From UBA4742 sp002403895 (GTDB lineage Bacteria > Actinomycetota > Acidimicrobiia > Acidimicrobiales > Acidimicrobilacustridaceae), in NCBI GenBank assembly GCA_036823295.1, contig DAISGD010000033.1, forward strand, positions 1 through 37,877: DNA of 37,877 nucleotides. The letters are read 5' to 3'. The position numbers and the translations under genes were made by a program. Of the stretch, positions 29,152-37,877 are shown in pieces. Each line of letters opens with the position of its first letter. Position 1 is the stretch's first letter. The notes beneath the pieces were generated by a model, which saw only the letters and a list, made by a program, of their open reading frames with translations, ran no database searches and was not told the origin of the DNA.

Positions 29152-30762
29152 TCAGTCTCGGCCCGGTCGGCGGCTCGCTTCGTGCTCGGCCTTGGCCGAG
29201 TCCCCCGAGTCCCCCGACGCGCTCGAGGGCAGGGTCGCCGCCAACTCCTCGGCGGTGGGCTCGTGCCACTCCCGGGCCTCGGACGGCAGGAGGGCGACGA
29301 TGGCGGCCATGAGATGGTCGGTGTCCACCTGTGCGTCGTCCAGGCCCAGGGGCACGGGTGGGCCCACGGTCACCGAGACCTTGGGTGGGTCGATCACATT
29401 CCACAGGTTCGGGATCTTGGCGTTGCGAGGCCACACCTGCTCCGTGCCCCACAATCCAATAGGGATCACGGCCGCCCCACTCATCTGCGCCAGTCGCGCC
29501 GCGCCCCACCGACCCTTGGGCACCGGGTCGAAGAACGCCTGGCCCCGCGGGATGGTGCCCTGGGGCATCATCGCCACCATCTCGCCCGCCTCGAGGGCCG
29601 CCAGCGCTTCTTTCAGCGGCTCGTCGCTGCCCGTGCCCCGCTCGACGCGGATGCCACCCATGGCTCGGGCCATGTCCCCGACGATCGGAGCGTCGAAGAC
29701 TTCCTTCTTGCCCAGGAAGCGGACCGGCCGGCCTCGTTTGGCGATGGCGAACCCCACGGCGGCGACATCGAAGTAGCTGCGGTGGTTGGCGCACAGGATC
29801 GCCGGACCCTCGGCCGGGATGTTCTCCACTCCGTCGATGCTCAGGTTGACGTAGGGGGCGAGGCCGGGGCGCACGAACGGGAACATCAGCTTCTGCGGTT
29901 CGATGCCGCCCAGCTTGGGGACACCCGGCGGCACGTCCAGGAAGATCGTCGGCCAGCGCCGGGCCAGCGCCTGCAGACGCATCCGGGGGTCCGGGTTCAC
30001 GACGAAGGGGTGACCCACCGCGTTGAGCAACGGCACGTCGTAGTAGCTGTCGGAATAGGCGAAGCTCTCGACTAGGGACACGGCGTTGGCATCGGCCCAT
30101 TCCTTCACCGCCCGGAACTTTCCGTGGCCCCACACGAACTCGCCGTCGATGGTGCCGTCGTAGACCCCGTCGCGCTCGCCGTAGCGGGTGGCGATGACGG
30201 CGTCGAGGCCGAGCAGGTCAGCCAGCGGCTTCACCAGGTCATAGGGCGTCGTCGTGGCCAGCACGAGGAGCCGGCCTCTGGCGCGGTGTTCGTCGATCAG
30301 GACCTTGGCATAGGGCTGGACGAGATCGAGCAGGGACTCGGCCGCCAACCGCCCGGCGTCGCGGGCCCGGTCCCGTTGCCAGTTGGTGGCCATGGAGGCT
30401 GCCTGGCGGGTCAACAACATCGACGGAAGGTTCTCGCCGAAGAGATTGAACACCCGGAAGATCAGATCCTGGCCGGGGATGTTGCGATCGGAGAGCAGTC
30501 CCACCTGCCGCAGGGCACCGGAGATGACGGGACCGCTTGCCCCGGCCAGCAGCGTCCGGTCGAGGTCGAAGAACACGGCCTCGCGGCCGGCGACCTTGGC
30601 CGGCGGGGACGTCACCCGCTGGGACGCCGACCTGGTAGTTGCCGACTTCTTGGACCCGGCCTTCTTGGACCCGGCCTTCTTGGACCCGGCCTTCTTGGAC
30701 GCTGCCTTCTTGGACGCTGCCTTCTTCGAGCTTCCGGCTTTGGGCGCATCCTGCTTGGCCAT
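29152..30762 (-). CDS. HAD-IB phosphatase fused to LPLAT acyltransferase
   Basis: This is a 536-residue bifunctional protein. Residues 1-58 are a Lys/Ala/Ser-rich tail with five KKA(G/A)S-type repeats, resembling DNA- or membrane-binding basic tails. Residues about 60-275 are a HAD-IB domain: VFFDLDRTLL (Asp66, Asp68, Thr70 intact), LATTTPYDLVKPL, GHGKFRAVKEW and FAYSDSYYDVPLL. Residues about 300-500 are an acyltransferase with CANHRSYFDV (His327, Asp332) and MPQGTIPRG in place of the usual EGT. Such HAD-acyltransferase fusions are thought to act in phospholipid synthesis, the HAD part perhaps removing a phosphate and the LPLAT part adding an acyl chain. ATG at 30762 gives MAKQDAPKAG. It is divergent from lysR, 332 bp away. 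The basic tail's role is open. Confidence 0.82.
   Translation of the reverse strand: MAKQDAPKAGSSKKAASKKAASKKAGSKKAGSKKAGSKKSATTRSASQRVTSPPAKVAGREAVFFDLDRTLLAGASGPVISGALRQVGLLSDRNIPGQDLIFRVFNLFGENLPSMLLTRQAASMATNWQRDRARDAGRLAAESLLDLVQPYAKVLIDEHRARGRLLVLATTTPYDLVKPLADLLGLDAVIATRYGERDGVYDGTIDGEFVWGHGKFRAVKEWADANAVSLVESFAYSDSYYDVPLLNAVGHPFVVNPDPRMRLQALARRWPTIFLDVPPGVPKLGGIEPQKLMFPFVRPGLAPYVNLSIDGVENIPAEGPAILCANHRSYFDVAAVGFAIAKRGRPVRFLGKKEVFDAPIVGDMARAMGGIRVERGTGSDEPLKEALAALEAGEMVAMMPQGTIPRGQAFFDPVPKGRWGAARLAQMSGAAVIPIGLWGTEQVWPRNAKIPNLWNVIDPPKVSVTVGPPVPLGLDDAQVDTDHLMAAIVALLPSEAREWHEPTAEELAATLPSSASGDSGDSAKAEHEASRRPGRD
30646..30735 (-). repeat. Tandem 15-bp repeat encoding the Lys/Ala tail
   Basis: On the plus strand, CTTCTTGGACCCGGC occurs three times (30646-30690), then CTTCTTGGACGCTGC twice (30691-30720), then one diverged unit (30721-30735). 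Units are in frame and each codes for five residues of the basic tail. Copy number may vary by slippage. Confidence 0.9.
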
Positions 30763-30908
30763 CAGCGAACCGTAGCCCTCTCCACTCAGCGCCGCTCCCC
30801 TTGGATGGGGGCCCGCTGGTGCACGTACGAGACCCGCGGCCGCTCCACGACTGCATCGGGTTGATCGCGGGCCCGCACCGGCAGGAAACGGTCTCGGGTG
30901 GAAAACGA

Positions 30909-30942
30909 GAAGAAGCTGGCCGGGGGGATGGCCAGCTTCTTC
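30909..30942 (-). terminator. Strong 13-bp hairpin, terminator- or attenuator-like
   Basis: GAAGAAGCTGGCC-(8)-GGCCAGCTTCTTC is a perfect 13-bp inverted repeat. On the minus strand it is followed by CTCGTTTTCC, a modest U-run. That side faces the HAD-LPLAT gene, whose start is about 147 bp further, so it could be an attenuator in that gene's leader. It could equally end stray transcription. Confidence 0.5.
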
Positions 30943-31059
30943 AGGGTTTGGGGACCGGGGGGTTGGTCCCGCAAGCCCGGCTCGAGGGGGTTCGTGGGGG
31001 ACGAACGCTCACCTCGGCGGTATGTCCACCATTGTGAAGCCTTGCACGAGATCTGTCCA

Positions 31060-31080
31060 ACAGTTGTTATCGATATCTGT
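31060..31080. promoter_or_regulatory. Possible LysR-type binding site
   Basis: ACAG-(13)-CTGT with the interior TTGTTATCGATAT makes an imperfect dyad 15 bp before lysR. LysR proteins often bind such AT-rich dyads near their own start. No other evidence supports it. Confidence 0.3.
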
Positions 31081-31094
31081 CATCATTATTTGCG

Positions 31095-32051
31095 ATGGAT
31101 CTCCGCCAACTCAACGCGCTGCTGGCCGTGGCCGATACCGGCAGCTTCTCCGCCGCCGCTCGTGCCCTGCACACAGTGCAGTCGAACGTCTCCACCCACG
31201 TCGCCCGGCTCGAGCGCGAGCTCGATTCGACCCTGGTCGACCGGGCCAGCGGGACGCTCACCGAGGAGGGCGAGGTCGTTGCGGCGCGAGCCCGCATCGT
31301 GGCGCGCGAGCTCGACGCGTTGGTGTCTGACCTCTCCGCGCTGCACGCTGACGTCGTGGGTCGGGTGCGACTCGGGGTGATCGGCACCACGGGGCGCTGG
31401 CTGGTGCCACCCCTGGTCGTCGCGTTGGAGGAGCGGTTCCCGCACGTCCGGCTCGTCATTGTCGACGCCACCACCTCGTCACTCCTCCCTCAGGTAATCA
31501 ATGGCTCTCTCGATCTGGCCGTGATCAACCTTCCGGCCGATGAGCCCGAGCTGGTGACCGAGCCGCTGTTCGACGAGGACCCGGTGCTGGTCACGCCCAC
31601 GAACCATCCGTTGGCCACCGCCGACCGGGTGACCCTGGCCGAGGTGGCCCAGCATCGGGTGTTGCTCGAACCCCAGGGCACCGGCTTTCGGGACCTCATC
31701 GACGAACATGCCCTAGCCGCGGGCGTGACGCTCAATCCCCTGGCTGAGATCGACGGCATGCGCTTGCTGGCGTCGCTGGCTTTCCAGGGCTTCGGTCCTG
31801 CCATCTTGCCGGCCAGTGCCGCGCCGGGGTGGATCGGCGGCGACTGGAAGCGCGTGCCGGTGGACGGGCTCGACGGCCGGACCGTTGGACTCGCCCTCCG
31901 TCGTCGGGGGCTCGTGCCGGCACCGGTCCGCGCCATGCGGGACGTCCTGCGCGACGTCGTCACCGCCGAAGCTCCCGCCCAGTTCGGCATCCGCCCGGCC
32001 GAAGCGATGACCGGCGCGGTCGATGAGCGCGCCGGTCGGGGCTCGGCGTAA
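31095..32051 (+). CDS. LysR family transcriptional regulator
   Basis: This is a 318-residue LysR-type regulator. The N-terminal winged helix is textbook: MDLRQLNALLAVADTGSFSAAARALHTVQSNVSTHVARLERELDSTL across residues 1-47. The substrate-binding domain (about 88-295) starts VRLGVIGTTGRWLVPPLV and includes LDLAVINLPADEPELVTEPLFDEDPVLV, typical of the periplasmic-binding-protein-like fold. ATG at 31095 has no ribosome site; an AT-rich dyad lies just upstream, which could mean autoregulation. The next gene, a carboxyltransferase, starts 2 bp after its stop. LysR regulators usually control a divergent gene. Here the divergent gene is the HAD-acyltransferase fusion, while the downstream carboxylase subunit is in cis; either may be the target. 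Confidence 0.9.
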   Translation: MDLRQLNALLAVADTGSFSAAARALHTVQSNVSTHVARLERELDSTLVDRASGTLTEEGEVVAARARIVARELDALVSDLSALHADVVGRVRLGVIGTTGRWLVPPLVVALEERFPHVRLVIVDATTSSLLPQVINGSLDLAVINLPADEPELVTEPLFDEDPVLVTPTNHPLATADRVTLAEVAQHRVLLEPQGTGFRDLIDEHALAAGVTLNPLAEIDGMRLLASLAFQGFGPAILPASAAPGWIGGDWKRVPVDGLDGRTVGLALRRRGLVPAPVRAMRDVLRDVVTAEAPAQFGIRPAEAMTGAVDERAGRGSA

Positions 32052-32053
32052 CC

Positions 32054-33430
32054 GTGGGGCAGGCCGTCGGGTCCGATCCGGCAGTGACCGCCCCGTTGAT
32101 GCTCCGAGCCGGCGTGCCCGGCGCCGTCTCAGCGGCCGTGCACTCCGTCGGCGGGCGACCGGCCGTGGTGGTGAACTTCGACCCCTCCCACAAACGCGGC
32201 GCCCTCACCCGCTCCGATGGTGACACCCTGGCTGAGGCCGCCCGCTTTGCCCGCAACGAGCGGGTGCCCCTCGTGGTGTTCATGGCCTCGAGTGGCGCCG
32301 ATGTCGGTGAGGGACTCGACGCCCTGGTCGGATGGGGCAGGGCGGCGCGAGAGATGGTGCGCAACTCCGGCATCGTGCCAATGATCATGGTGGTCACGGG
32401 ACCGGCGGTGTCCGGTCCCGCCCTGCTCCTCGGCCTGGCCGACGCGGTGATCATGACCCCCGACGCCTATGCATTCGTTTCCGGCCCCCGGATGGTCACC
32501 GCCTTCACCGGGGTGCCCATCTCGGTCGATGCCCTCGGCGGCCCGGCGGCGCATGCCCGCTCCAGCGGCGTGACATCGCTGATCGCGGCTAGCACCGAGG
32601 ACGCCGGCGACCTGGTCGAGGTCCTGCTCGCCCACCTGCCCAGCCACAACGACGAGGAACCGCCAACGCTCGCTACCGACGATCCGGTCGGGCGGTTGAC
32701 CCCCGAGGCCGGAGCGATCCTGCCCGCCAGCCCCACTGGGAGCTACGACGTGCGTGCCGTCGCCCGGGCCGTGGTCGATGACGAAGAGATCATTGAGCTC
32801 CGTGCCGCCTGGGCGTCGAACCTGGTGACGGCGCTAGCCACCATCGGCGGTCGTCCCATCGGCATCGTGGCCAATCAGCCCCAGACCCTGGCGGGCACCC
32901 TCGACATCGCCGCCTCCCAAAAAGGGGCTCGATTCGTCAACTTCTGCGACGGGTTCAACCTGCCGATCCTTACCCTGGTCGACACCCCGGGGTTCGCTCC
33001 GGGCAAGGACCAGGAGTGGCGAGGAATGATCCGCCACGGTGCCGAGATGGCGTTCGCGTATGCCCGGGCCACCGTCCCCCGCATCAGCCTCACCCTGCGC
33101 AAGTCCTACGGCGGCGCGTTCATCGTCATGGACTCCAAGACCATAGGCAACGATCTGGCCCTGGCCTGGCCGACCGCCGAGATCGCCGTCATGGGCGCCC
33201 GGGGCGCCGTCGAGATCCTGCACCGCCGAGCGGCGCCAGAGGAGCGGGTGACGCTCGAAGCCGACTACGAGGCTCGGCTGTTGAACCCCTACCTGGCCGC
33301 CGAACGCGGTCTGCTCGACGCGGTCATCGATCCGTCAGACACCCGACGCGAGATCGCCGATGCCCTTGAGCTGTTGGCCACCAAACGCGAGCGCATCGTG
33401 CCCCGCGCCCACGACAATTCACCCCTCTGA
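32054..33430 (+). CDS. Acyl-CoA carboxylase carboxyltransferase subunit
   Basis: This 458-residue protein has the crotonase-fold carboxyltransferase domain of acetyl/propionyl-CoA carboxylase beta subunits, which move carboxyl from biotin to acyl-CoA. The N-half has VVVNFDPSHKRGALTRSDGDTLAEAARFA and GLADAVIMTPDAYAFVSGP. The C-half has the conserved IGIVANQPQTLAGTLDIAASQKGARFVNFCDGF, LVDTPGFAPGKDQEWRGMIRHGAEMAFAYA and LRKSYGGAFIVMDSK, then AVMGARGAVEILHRR. It is about 50-60 residues shorter than usual, mostly at the N-terminus. GTG at 32054 is 2 bp after lysR, with no good ribosome site, so coupled translation is likely. No biotin carboxylase or carrier is nearby; these would be encoded elsewhere. 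The substrate is not determined. Confidence 0.86.
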   Translation: MGQAVGSDPAVTAPLMLRAGVPGAVSAAVHSVGGRPAVVVNFDPSHKRGALTRSDGDTLAEAARFARNERVPLVVFMASSGADVGEGLDALVGWGRAAREMVRNSGIVPMIMVVTGPAVSGPALLLGLADAVIMTPDAYAFVSGPRMVTAFTGVPISVDALGGPAAHARSSGVTSLIAASTEDAGDLVEVLLAHLPSHNDEEPPTLATDDPVGRLTPEAGAILPASPTGSYDVRAVARAVVDDEEIIELRAAWASNLVTALATIGGRPIGIVANQPQTLAGTLDIAASQKGARFVNFCDGFNLPILTLVDTPGFAPGKDQEWRGMIRHGAEMAFAYARATVPRISLTLRKSYGGAFIVMDSKTIGNDLALAWPTAEIAVMGARGAVEILHRRAAPEERVTLEADYEARLLNPYLAAERGLLDAVIDPSDTRREIADALELLATKRERIVPRAHDNSPL

Positions 33431-33577
33431 CCACGCCAACGGCCAATGACAGGCGTCGAGCCCAGAAGGCCGCCTATGAACCGTTTGTGAATGGCGGTGA
33501 GCTCGGGTACGCACGGCGCTGATCTGGCCCTAGTCTTGAGGCGAAAACGTGACGACCGATTCAGGCCTGGAGCTGCT

Positions 33578-34846
<1,269 letters not shown>

Positions 34847-34890
34847 GCCAGCGGGCCAAACCGGGCGAATCAGCGCTCCACAAAACACAA

Positions 34891-34928
34891 CCGAACCGGC
34901 GTAGGAAACGCTCGCCAGGGCGACCGTT
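34891..34928 (+). repeat. Dispersed repeat, copy 2 (core CCGAACCGGCGTAGGAAACG)
   Basis: This 38-bp element matches 19091-19128 with 4 mismatches. It lies between citrate synthase and the convergent oxidoreductase gene. Its half ACGCTCGCCAGGGCGACCGT can form an imperfect hairpin, as at the 21740 copy. Confidence 0.8.
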
Positions 34929-34962
34929 CGCGCCGCCGATTCGGGCAGGATGCGGGGCGCGC

Positions 34963-35982
34963 TCAGGCGGGGGCGACGTCGATGAGGATCTTGCCGACGT
35001 TCTCGTTGGCCTCCATGGCGGCGTGGGCCGCGGCGATGGCGTCGAGCGGGTAGCGGCGGTCGATGACCGGGTGCACCACCCCACTGGCGAAGAACGGCAG
35101 GATCTCGGTAGCGAAGCGGCGGGTGATGGCGATCTTTTCCTCCAGGGGTCGGGCTCGCAGCACGGTGCCGATGAGGGCTGCCCGCTTGGGAAGGAGCATG
35201 CCGACGTTGACGCTCGTCACCCCGCCGCCCATGACCCCGACCTGGATGATCCTCCCGCCCACGGCCACCGCGGCGATGTCGCGATCCACGTAGTCGCCCC
35301 CGATGACGTCGAGGATCACGTCGGCGCCCCGGCCGTCGGTGAACTCGCGGGTGGCGGCCACGAAGTCGGCGACTGCGTAGTCGACGGCGGCATCGGCGCC
35401 CAGCTCCAGGCAGCGGCCGACCTTGCCCGCCGACGCGGTCACGATGATCCGGGCACCGATCGCCTTGGCGATCTGGATGGCGGCAGTGCCCACCCCGGAA
35501 CCCCCCGCGTGCACCAGCGCGGTGCGGCCCGACGTGAGGCCCCCCTGCACCACCAGCGCGTCGAAGGCGGTGATCCACACCTCGGGGATCGCGGCGGCAT
35601 CAGCCACCCCCACGGTCTTGGGCACCGCCATGAGCTGGCGCTCATGTACCGCGATGCGCTCGGCGTAGGCCCCACCGCCGACGATGCCCATGACCTCGTC
35701 GCCCGGCTGCCAGAGCGTGACCCGCTCGCCGGTGCCCGACACCCGGCCGCTCAGCTCCATGCCGGGGATCTCGTGGGCCATGGGCGGGCCGGGATAGAAC
35801 CCGCGACGTTGCAGGAGGTCGGCCCGGTTGAGGGCGGTGGCCACGATCTCGACCACCACCTCCCCGGGGCCGGGCGCCGGATCGGGCACCTCCCGGATGG
35901 TCAGGACCTCGGGCTCGCCATAGGACTCCAGCACGACCGCTCGCATGGCGCCCGACGCTACCGCGGTCCGCGGCTGGGTCAT
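34963..35982 (-). CDS. Quinone oxidoreductase-like MDR protein (zinc-free)
   Basis: This 339-residue medium-chain reductase resembles NADPH:quinone oxidoreductase/PIG3 proteins. The N-terminus reads MRAVVLESYGEPEVL (from residue 13), the first domain continues VVVEIVATALNRADLLQRRGFYPGP, and GMELSGRVSGTGERVTLWQPGDEVMGIV follows. The dinucleotide motif is VHAGGSGVGTAAIQIAKA, and VILDVIGGDYVDRDIAAVAVGGRIIQVG is typical. The zinc ligands of alcohol dehydrogenases are missing. I start at ATG 35982 (MTQPRTAV), since AGAGG stands 5 bp upstream; ATG 35946 is the alternative where homology begins, but has no site. It stands alone, convergent with citrate synthase. PIG3-like members often act on reactive alkenals or quinones; the specific substrate is unknown. 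Confidence 0.85.
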   Translation of the reverse strand: MTQPRTAVASGAMRAVVLESYGEPEVLTIREVPDPAPGPGEVVVEIVATALNRADLLQRRGFYPGPPMAHEIPGMELSGRVSGTGERVTLWQPGDEVMGIVGGGAYAERIAVHERQLMAVPKTVGVADAAAIPEVWITAFDALVVQGGLTSGRTALVHAGGSGVGTAAIQIAKAIGARIIVTASAGKVGRCLELGADAAVDYAVADFVAATREFTDGRGADVILDVIGGDYVDRDIAAVAVGGRIIQVGVMGGGVTSVNVGMLLPKRAALIGTVLRARPLEEKIAITRRFATEILPFFASGVVHPVIDRRYPLDAIAAAHAAMEANENVGKILIDVAPA

Positions 35983-36088
35983 ACGGACCTCTTTGGGCAC
36001 AAATGAGCCATTCAGCCCTGAAGAGGATCCAACTTGCAACCGTATGGTCACTGACAGCCAGATCCCAGGACCCTCCGAGAGGCACGCA

Positions 36089-37877
36089 ATGCGCGCACTG
36101 CACCGTCATCGAGCCAACCCATCGTCGTGTGCAATCGGACCGCGCTGGAAGCAGAGGGTCGGCTTGTGCACAGCCGCCCTCACCCTGGCGACCGTTGCCA
36201 TGGCTCCCCAGTGGGTGACACCGGCTTCGGCGGCCGTCACCCCGGCCTGCGGGACGTCCGGAGTCCCGACCGTGACCGCGCAGCAGGATCCGCATTTCTA
36301 TGTGGACAGTTCAAGTTCGCCCGCGTTCGACAGCCACTACGCGGGCTACAAGGTCGTCACCGGCGCCACCGGCTACCAGAACCTCTGGGTCAAGCTCTCC
36401 AACTTCCAGGGAGCTGACGGTTCGGCCTCACTGATCGGGCTCTCACCGACCCAGCCGGGCTCGTTGCCACTGGGCCAGATCGGCGCCGCCACGACGGCCA
36501 ACAGCTTCTTCCTGTTGAAGGCGACTGGTACGACGACCGCGGCCAGCCCGGTTCAGCAGCACACGATCACCCTGTGGAGCGGCGACCCCGCGTCGGCCGG
36601 CTCGACCGCGGTCTGCACCCAGACGTTCGGCTACACGAGCGTGGAGAACACCATCCAGGCGCTGGCCAACAAGATCACCTCGACCACGAACTCCTCGGCG
36701 ACCGGGTCGGTCGGCAGCACCATCACCGTCACCATCGTCGGCCAGACCGGCACCATCGGCAACGGCCCCAGCGGTGACCCGGGGATCTTCGACATGTCGG
36801 GTGCGGCCGTGTCGTCGTTCCCGGCGTCGGCCTGGCAGCTCGTGGGCACCAGCCTGGTCATGTCCCCCAACGGCAGCGCCGCCGCCCAGACGTACAACAA
36901 CATCCTCATGCTGGCCAACGCCAACGGTGCGGGCCGGAACTACACCGCCTCCTACACGTTCCGAGCGACCGGCACCACCGCCACCTCGACGGTGGTCTAC
37001 CCCATGCAGTACATCGCCTCCGGCACGCAGGTGAAGCACACCGTCCCGCCCACGGGCACGACGCTGCCGGCCATCCCGCCGGCCGCCAACAGTCTCACCC
37101 TGTCGGCCTCGATCAGCCCGACCATGCTCCCCTCCCTCGGCGGCAACGGCACCTACTCAGTTGTCGTGTCCAACGCCGGGAGCAGCGCCGCCACCATCGA
37201 TGATCTGACCTTCACCCTGCCCGGCGGCGTCAGCTACAACGTCGGGACGGCCACGGCCGGCGGCTCCGGCATCGCCAACCCGACGATCAGTGCGTCGACG
37301 CTCCTCTTCCCCGGGCCGTGGACCATCCCCGCCTCCGGCAGCCTCACCTTCACCCTCGGGGCGTCGTTCCCCGCCGTTGCCGGCACCTACACCGGATCGG
37401 CCGTCGCCCACGTGGGCGTCCTCCAGATCGACACCACCATCAGCACCGCCGACAACGCTCCGGCCACACCGTCGCTGGTGGTCAACATCCCGCCGGCGGC
37501 CAGCAACGACTCCGGCTCCGTCTATAGCGGTGGCTCCACCACCGTGACCGTTCTGACCAATGACACCGTGGCCGCCCCGTACACCAAGTCGGTGAGCTCG
37601 GTGGGCACGCCCGCACACGGCACCGCCACCGTCAACGGCAACGGCACCATCACCTACGCCCCCACCGCCGGCTACTCCGGCACCGACAGCTTCACCTACG
37701 CCCTGTCCGACGGCTACAGCACTTCGACGGCCACCGTCACCATCACCGTGTACGCCACGGCCAACGCCGCCAATGACAGCGCCACCACCTACGCCGGTGA
37801 CGCCGTCACCGTGAACGTGCTGGCCAACGACACCGTCGACCCCGCCTACGCCAAATCGGTGAGCGCCGTCGGCGCCG
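36089..37877 (+). CDS. Large secreted protein with cadherin-like repeats, 3' end beyond window
   Basis: This is an open frame of 596 codons that runs off the window end with no stop. The N-terminus has a long signal peptide (basic start, then VGLCTAALTLATVAMAPQWV and the cleavage-like PASAAVTP). A Thr/Ser/Gly-rich domain of unknown function occupies about residues 50-330. From about 335 a beta-sandwich segment appears (LTLSASISPTMLPSLGGNGTYSVVVSNAG), resembling CARDB/DUF11-type repeats. From about 470 come cadherin-like tandem repeats: STTVTVLTNDTVAAPYTKSV, then HGTATVNGNGTITYAPTAGY and SGTDSFTYALSDGYSTSTATVTI; a second copy begins (VTVNVLANDTVDPAYAKSV). Such repeats build extracellular adhesins or surface-layer proteins. 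GAGAGG lies 6 bp upstream of the ATG. The C-terminus, with any sorting signal, is unseen. Confidence 0.75.
   Translation, partial: MRALHRHRANPSSCAIGPRWKQRVGLCTAALTLATVAMAPQWVTPASAAVTPACGTSGVPTVTAQQDPHFYVDSSSSPAFDSHYAGYKVVTGATGYQNLWVKLSNFQGADGSASLIGLSPTQPGSLPLGQIGAATTANSFFLLKATGTTTAASPVQQHTITLWSGDPASAGSTAVCTQTFGYTSVENTIQALANKITSTTNSSATGSVGSTITVTIVGQTGTIGNGPSGDPGIFDMSGAAVSSFPASAWQLVGTSLVMSPNGSAAAQTYNNILMLANANGAGRNYTASYTFRATGTTATSTVVYPMQYIASGTQVKHTVPPTGTTLPAIPPAANSLTLSASISPTMLPSLGGNGTYSVVVSNAGSSAATIDDLTFTLPGGVSYNVGTATAGGSGIANPTISASTLLFPGPWTIPASGSLTFTLGASFPAVAGTYTGSAVAHVGVLQIDTTISTADNAPATPSLVVNIPPAASNDSGSVYSGGSTTVTVLTNDTVAAPYTKSVSSVGTPAHGTATVNGNGTITYAPTAGYSGTDSFTYALSDGYSTSTATVTITVYATANAANDSATTYAGDAVTVNVLANDTVDPAYAKSVSAVGA

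Larger units (their letters stand above)
30763..31094. other. 332-bp divergent spacer between HAD-LPLAT and lysR
   Basis: This stretch holds no gene I can support. Its main feature is a long perfect hairpin at 30909-30942. The part next to lysR (31055-31094) is unusually AT-rich for this window and contains the putative LysR site. Short frames across the hairpin are shadows. Confidence 0.5.

Noticed and set aside
30646..30735. CRISPR-like or satellite array
   Set aside because: 15-bp in-frame units with no spacers encode the Lys/Ala tail.

Overview
The window is 37.9 kb of high-GC DNA with actinobacterial features: GTG and TTG starts, 4-bp stop/start overlaps, and TANNNT -10 boxes placed a few bases before start codons. 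The gene mix (Tad pilus operon, acyl-CoA reductase fused to a HAD phosphatase, a short three-domain-type aconitase, a WAxxUGC selenoprotein) would fit an uncultured actinobacterium, perhaps class Acidimicrobiia; this placement is inference. A run of 10 N at 4929-4938 and two abrupt losses of homology (about 131 and about 5000) show a draft or metagenome-derived assembly.

Layout. (1) 126-4050: the distal part of a tad pilus operon, with the C-terminus of the TadA/CpaF ATPase, TadB, TadC, a small Flp-like pilin and three TadE/F/G-like pseudopilins. (2) 4051-5161: a 1.1-kb stretch with no convincing full gene, holding a 13-codon leader-like ORF, the assembly gap and a fragment resembling the N-terminus of PgsA. 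(3) 5162-9067: an MFS exporter, then murF and ddl reading divergently from a 38-bp spacer, which together make and attach the D-Ala-D-Ala of peptidoglycan. (4) 9127-12176: an SMP-30 family protein, a 2OG-Fe(II) oxygenase-like protein, and a thioredoxin-fold protein read through an in-frame TGA. That TGA is almost certainly selenocysteine, because the frame is continuous, the motif is W-A-S-W-U-G-C and a SECIS-type hairpin follows.

(5) 12228-19075: a TetR repressor with a palindromic operator, divergent from a tightly coupled four-gene operon (acyl-CoA reductase/HAD fusion, zinc-type alcohol dehydrogenase, LarA-like DUF2088 protein, PlsC-like acyltransferase). It looks like a lipid-modifying pathway whose product is not known to me, and is the best candidate here for an undescribed system. 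(6) 19151-24154: a lipoprotein alpha/beta hydrolase, a DUF3303-like small protein, a PanE-like reductase, a short HelD-type helicase and a Gly-Pro-rich membrane protein.

(7) 24170-34846: a GntR regulator divergent from aconitase, with four ACTTGTC repeats over the promoter; a PAS/GAF/GGDEF diguanylate cyclase; a HAD-acyltransferase fusion with a Lys/Ala repeat tail; a LysR regulator followed by an acyl-CoA carboxylase carboxyltransferase; and citrate synthase. Two TCA-cycle enzymes therefore lie about 6 kb apart. (8) 34963-37877: a quinone oxidoreductase and the start of a large secreted protein with cadherin-like repeats that runs off the window. A dispersed repeat (core GAACCGGCGTAGGAA) recurs at three intergenic or gene-edge sites.
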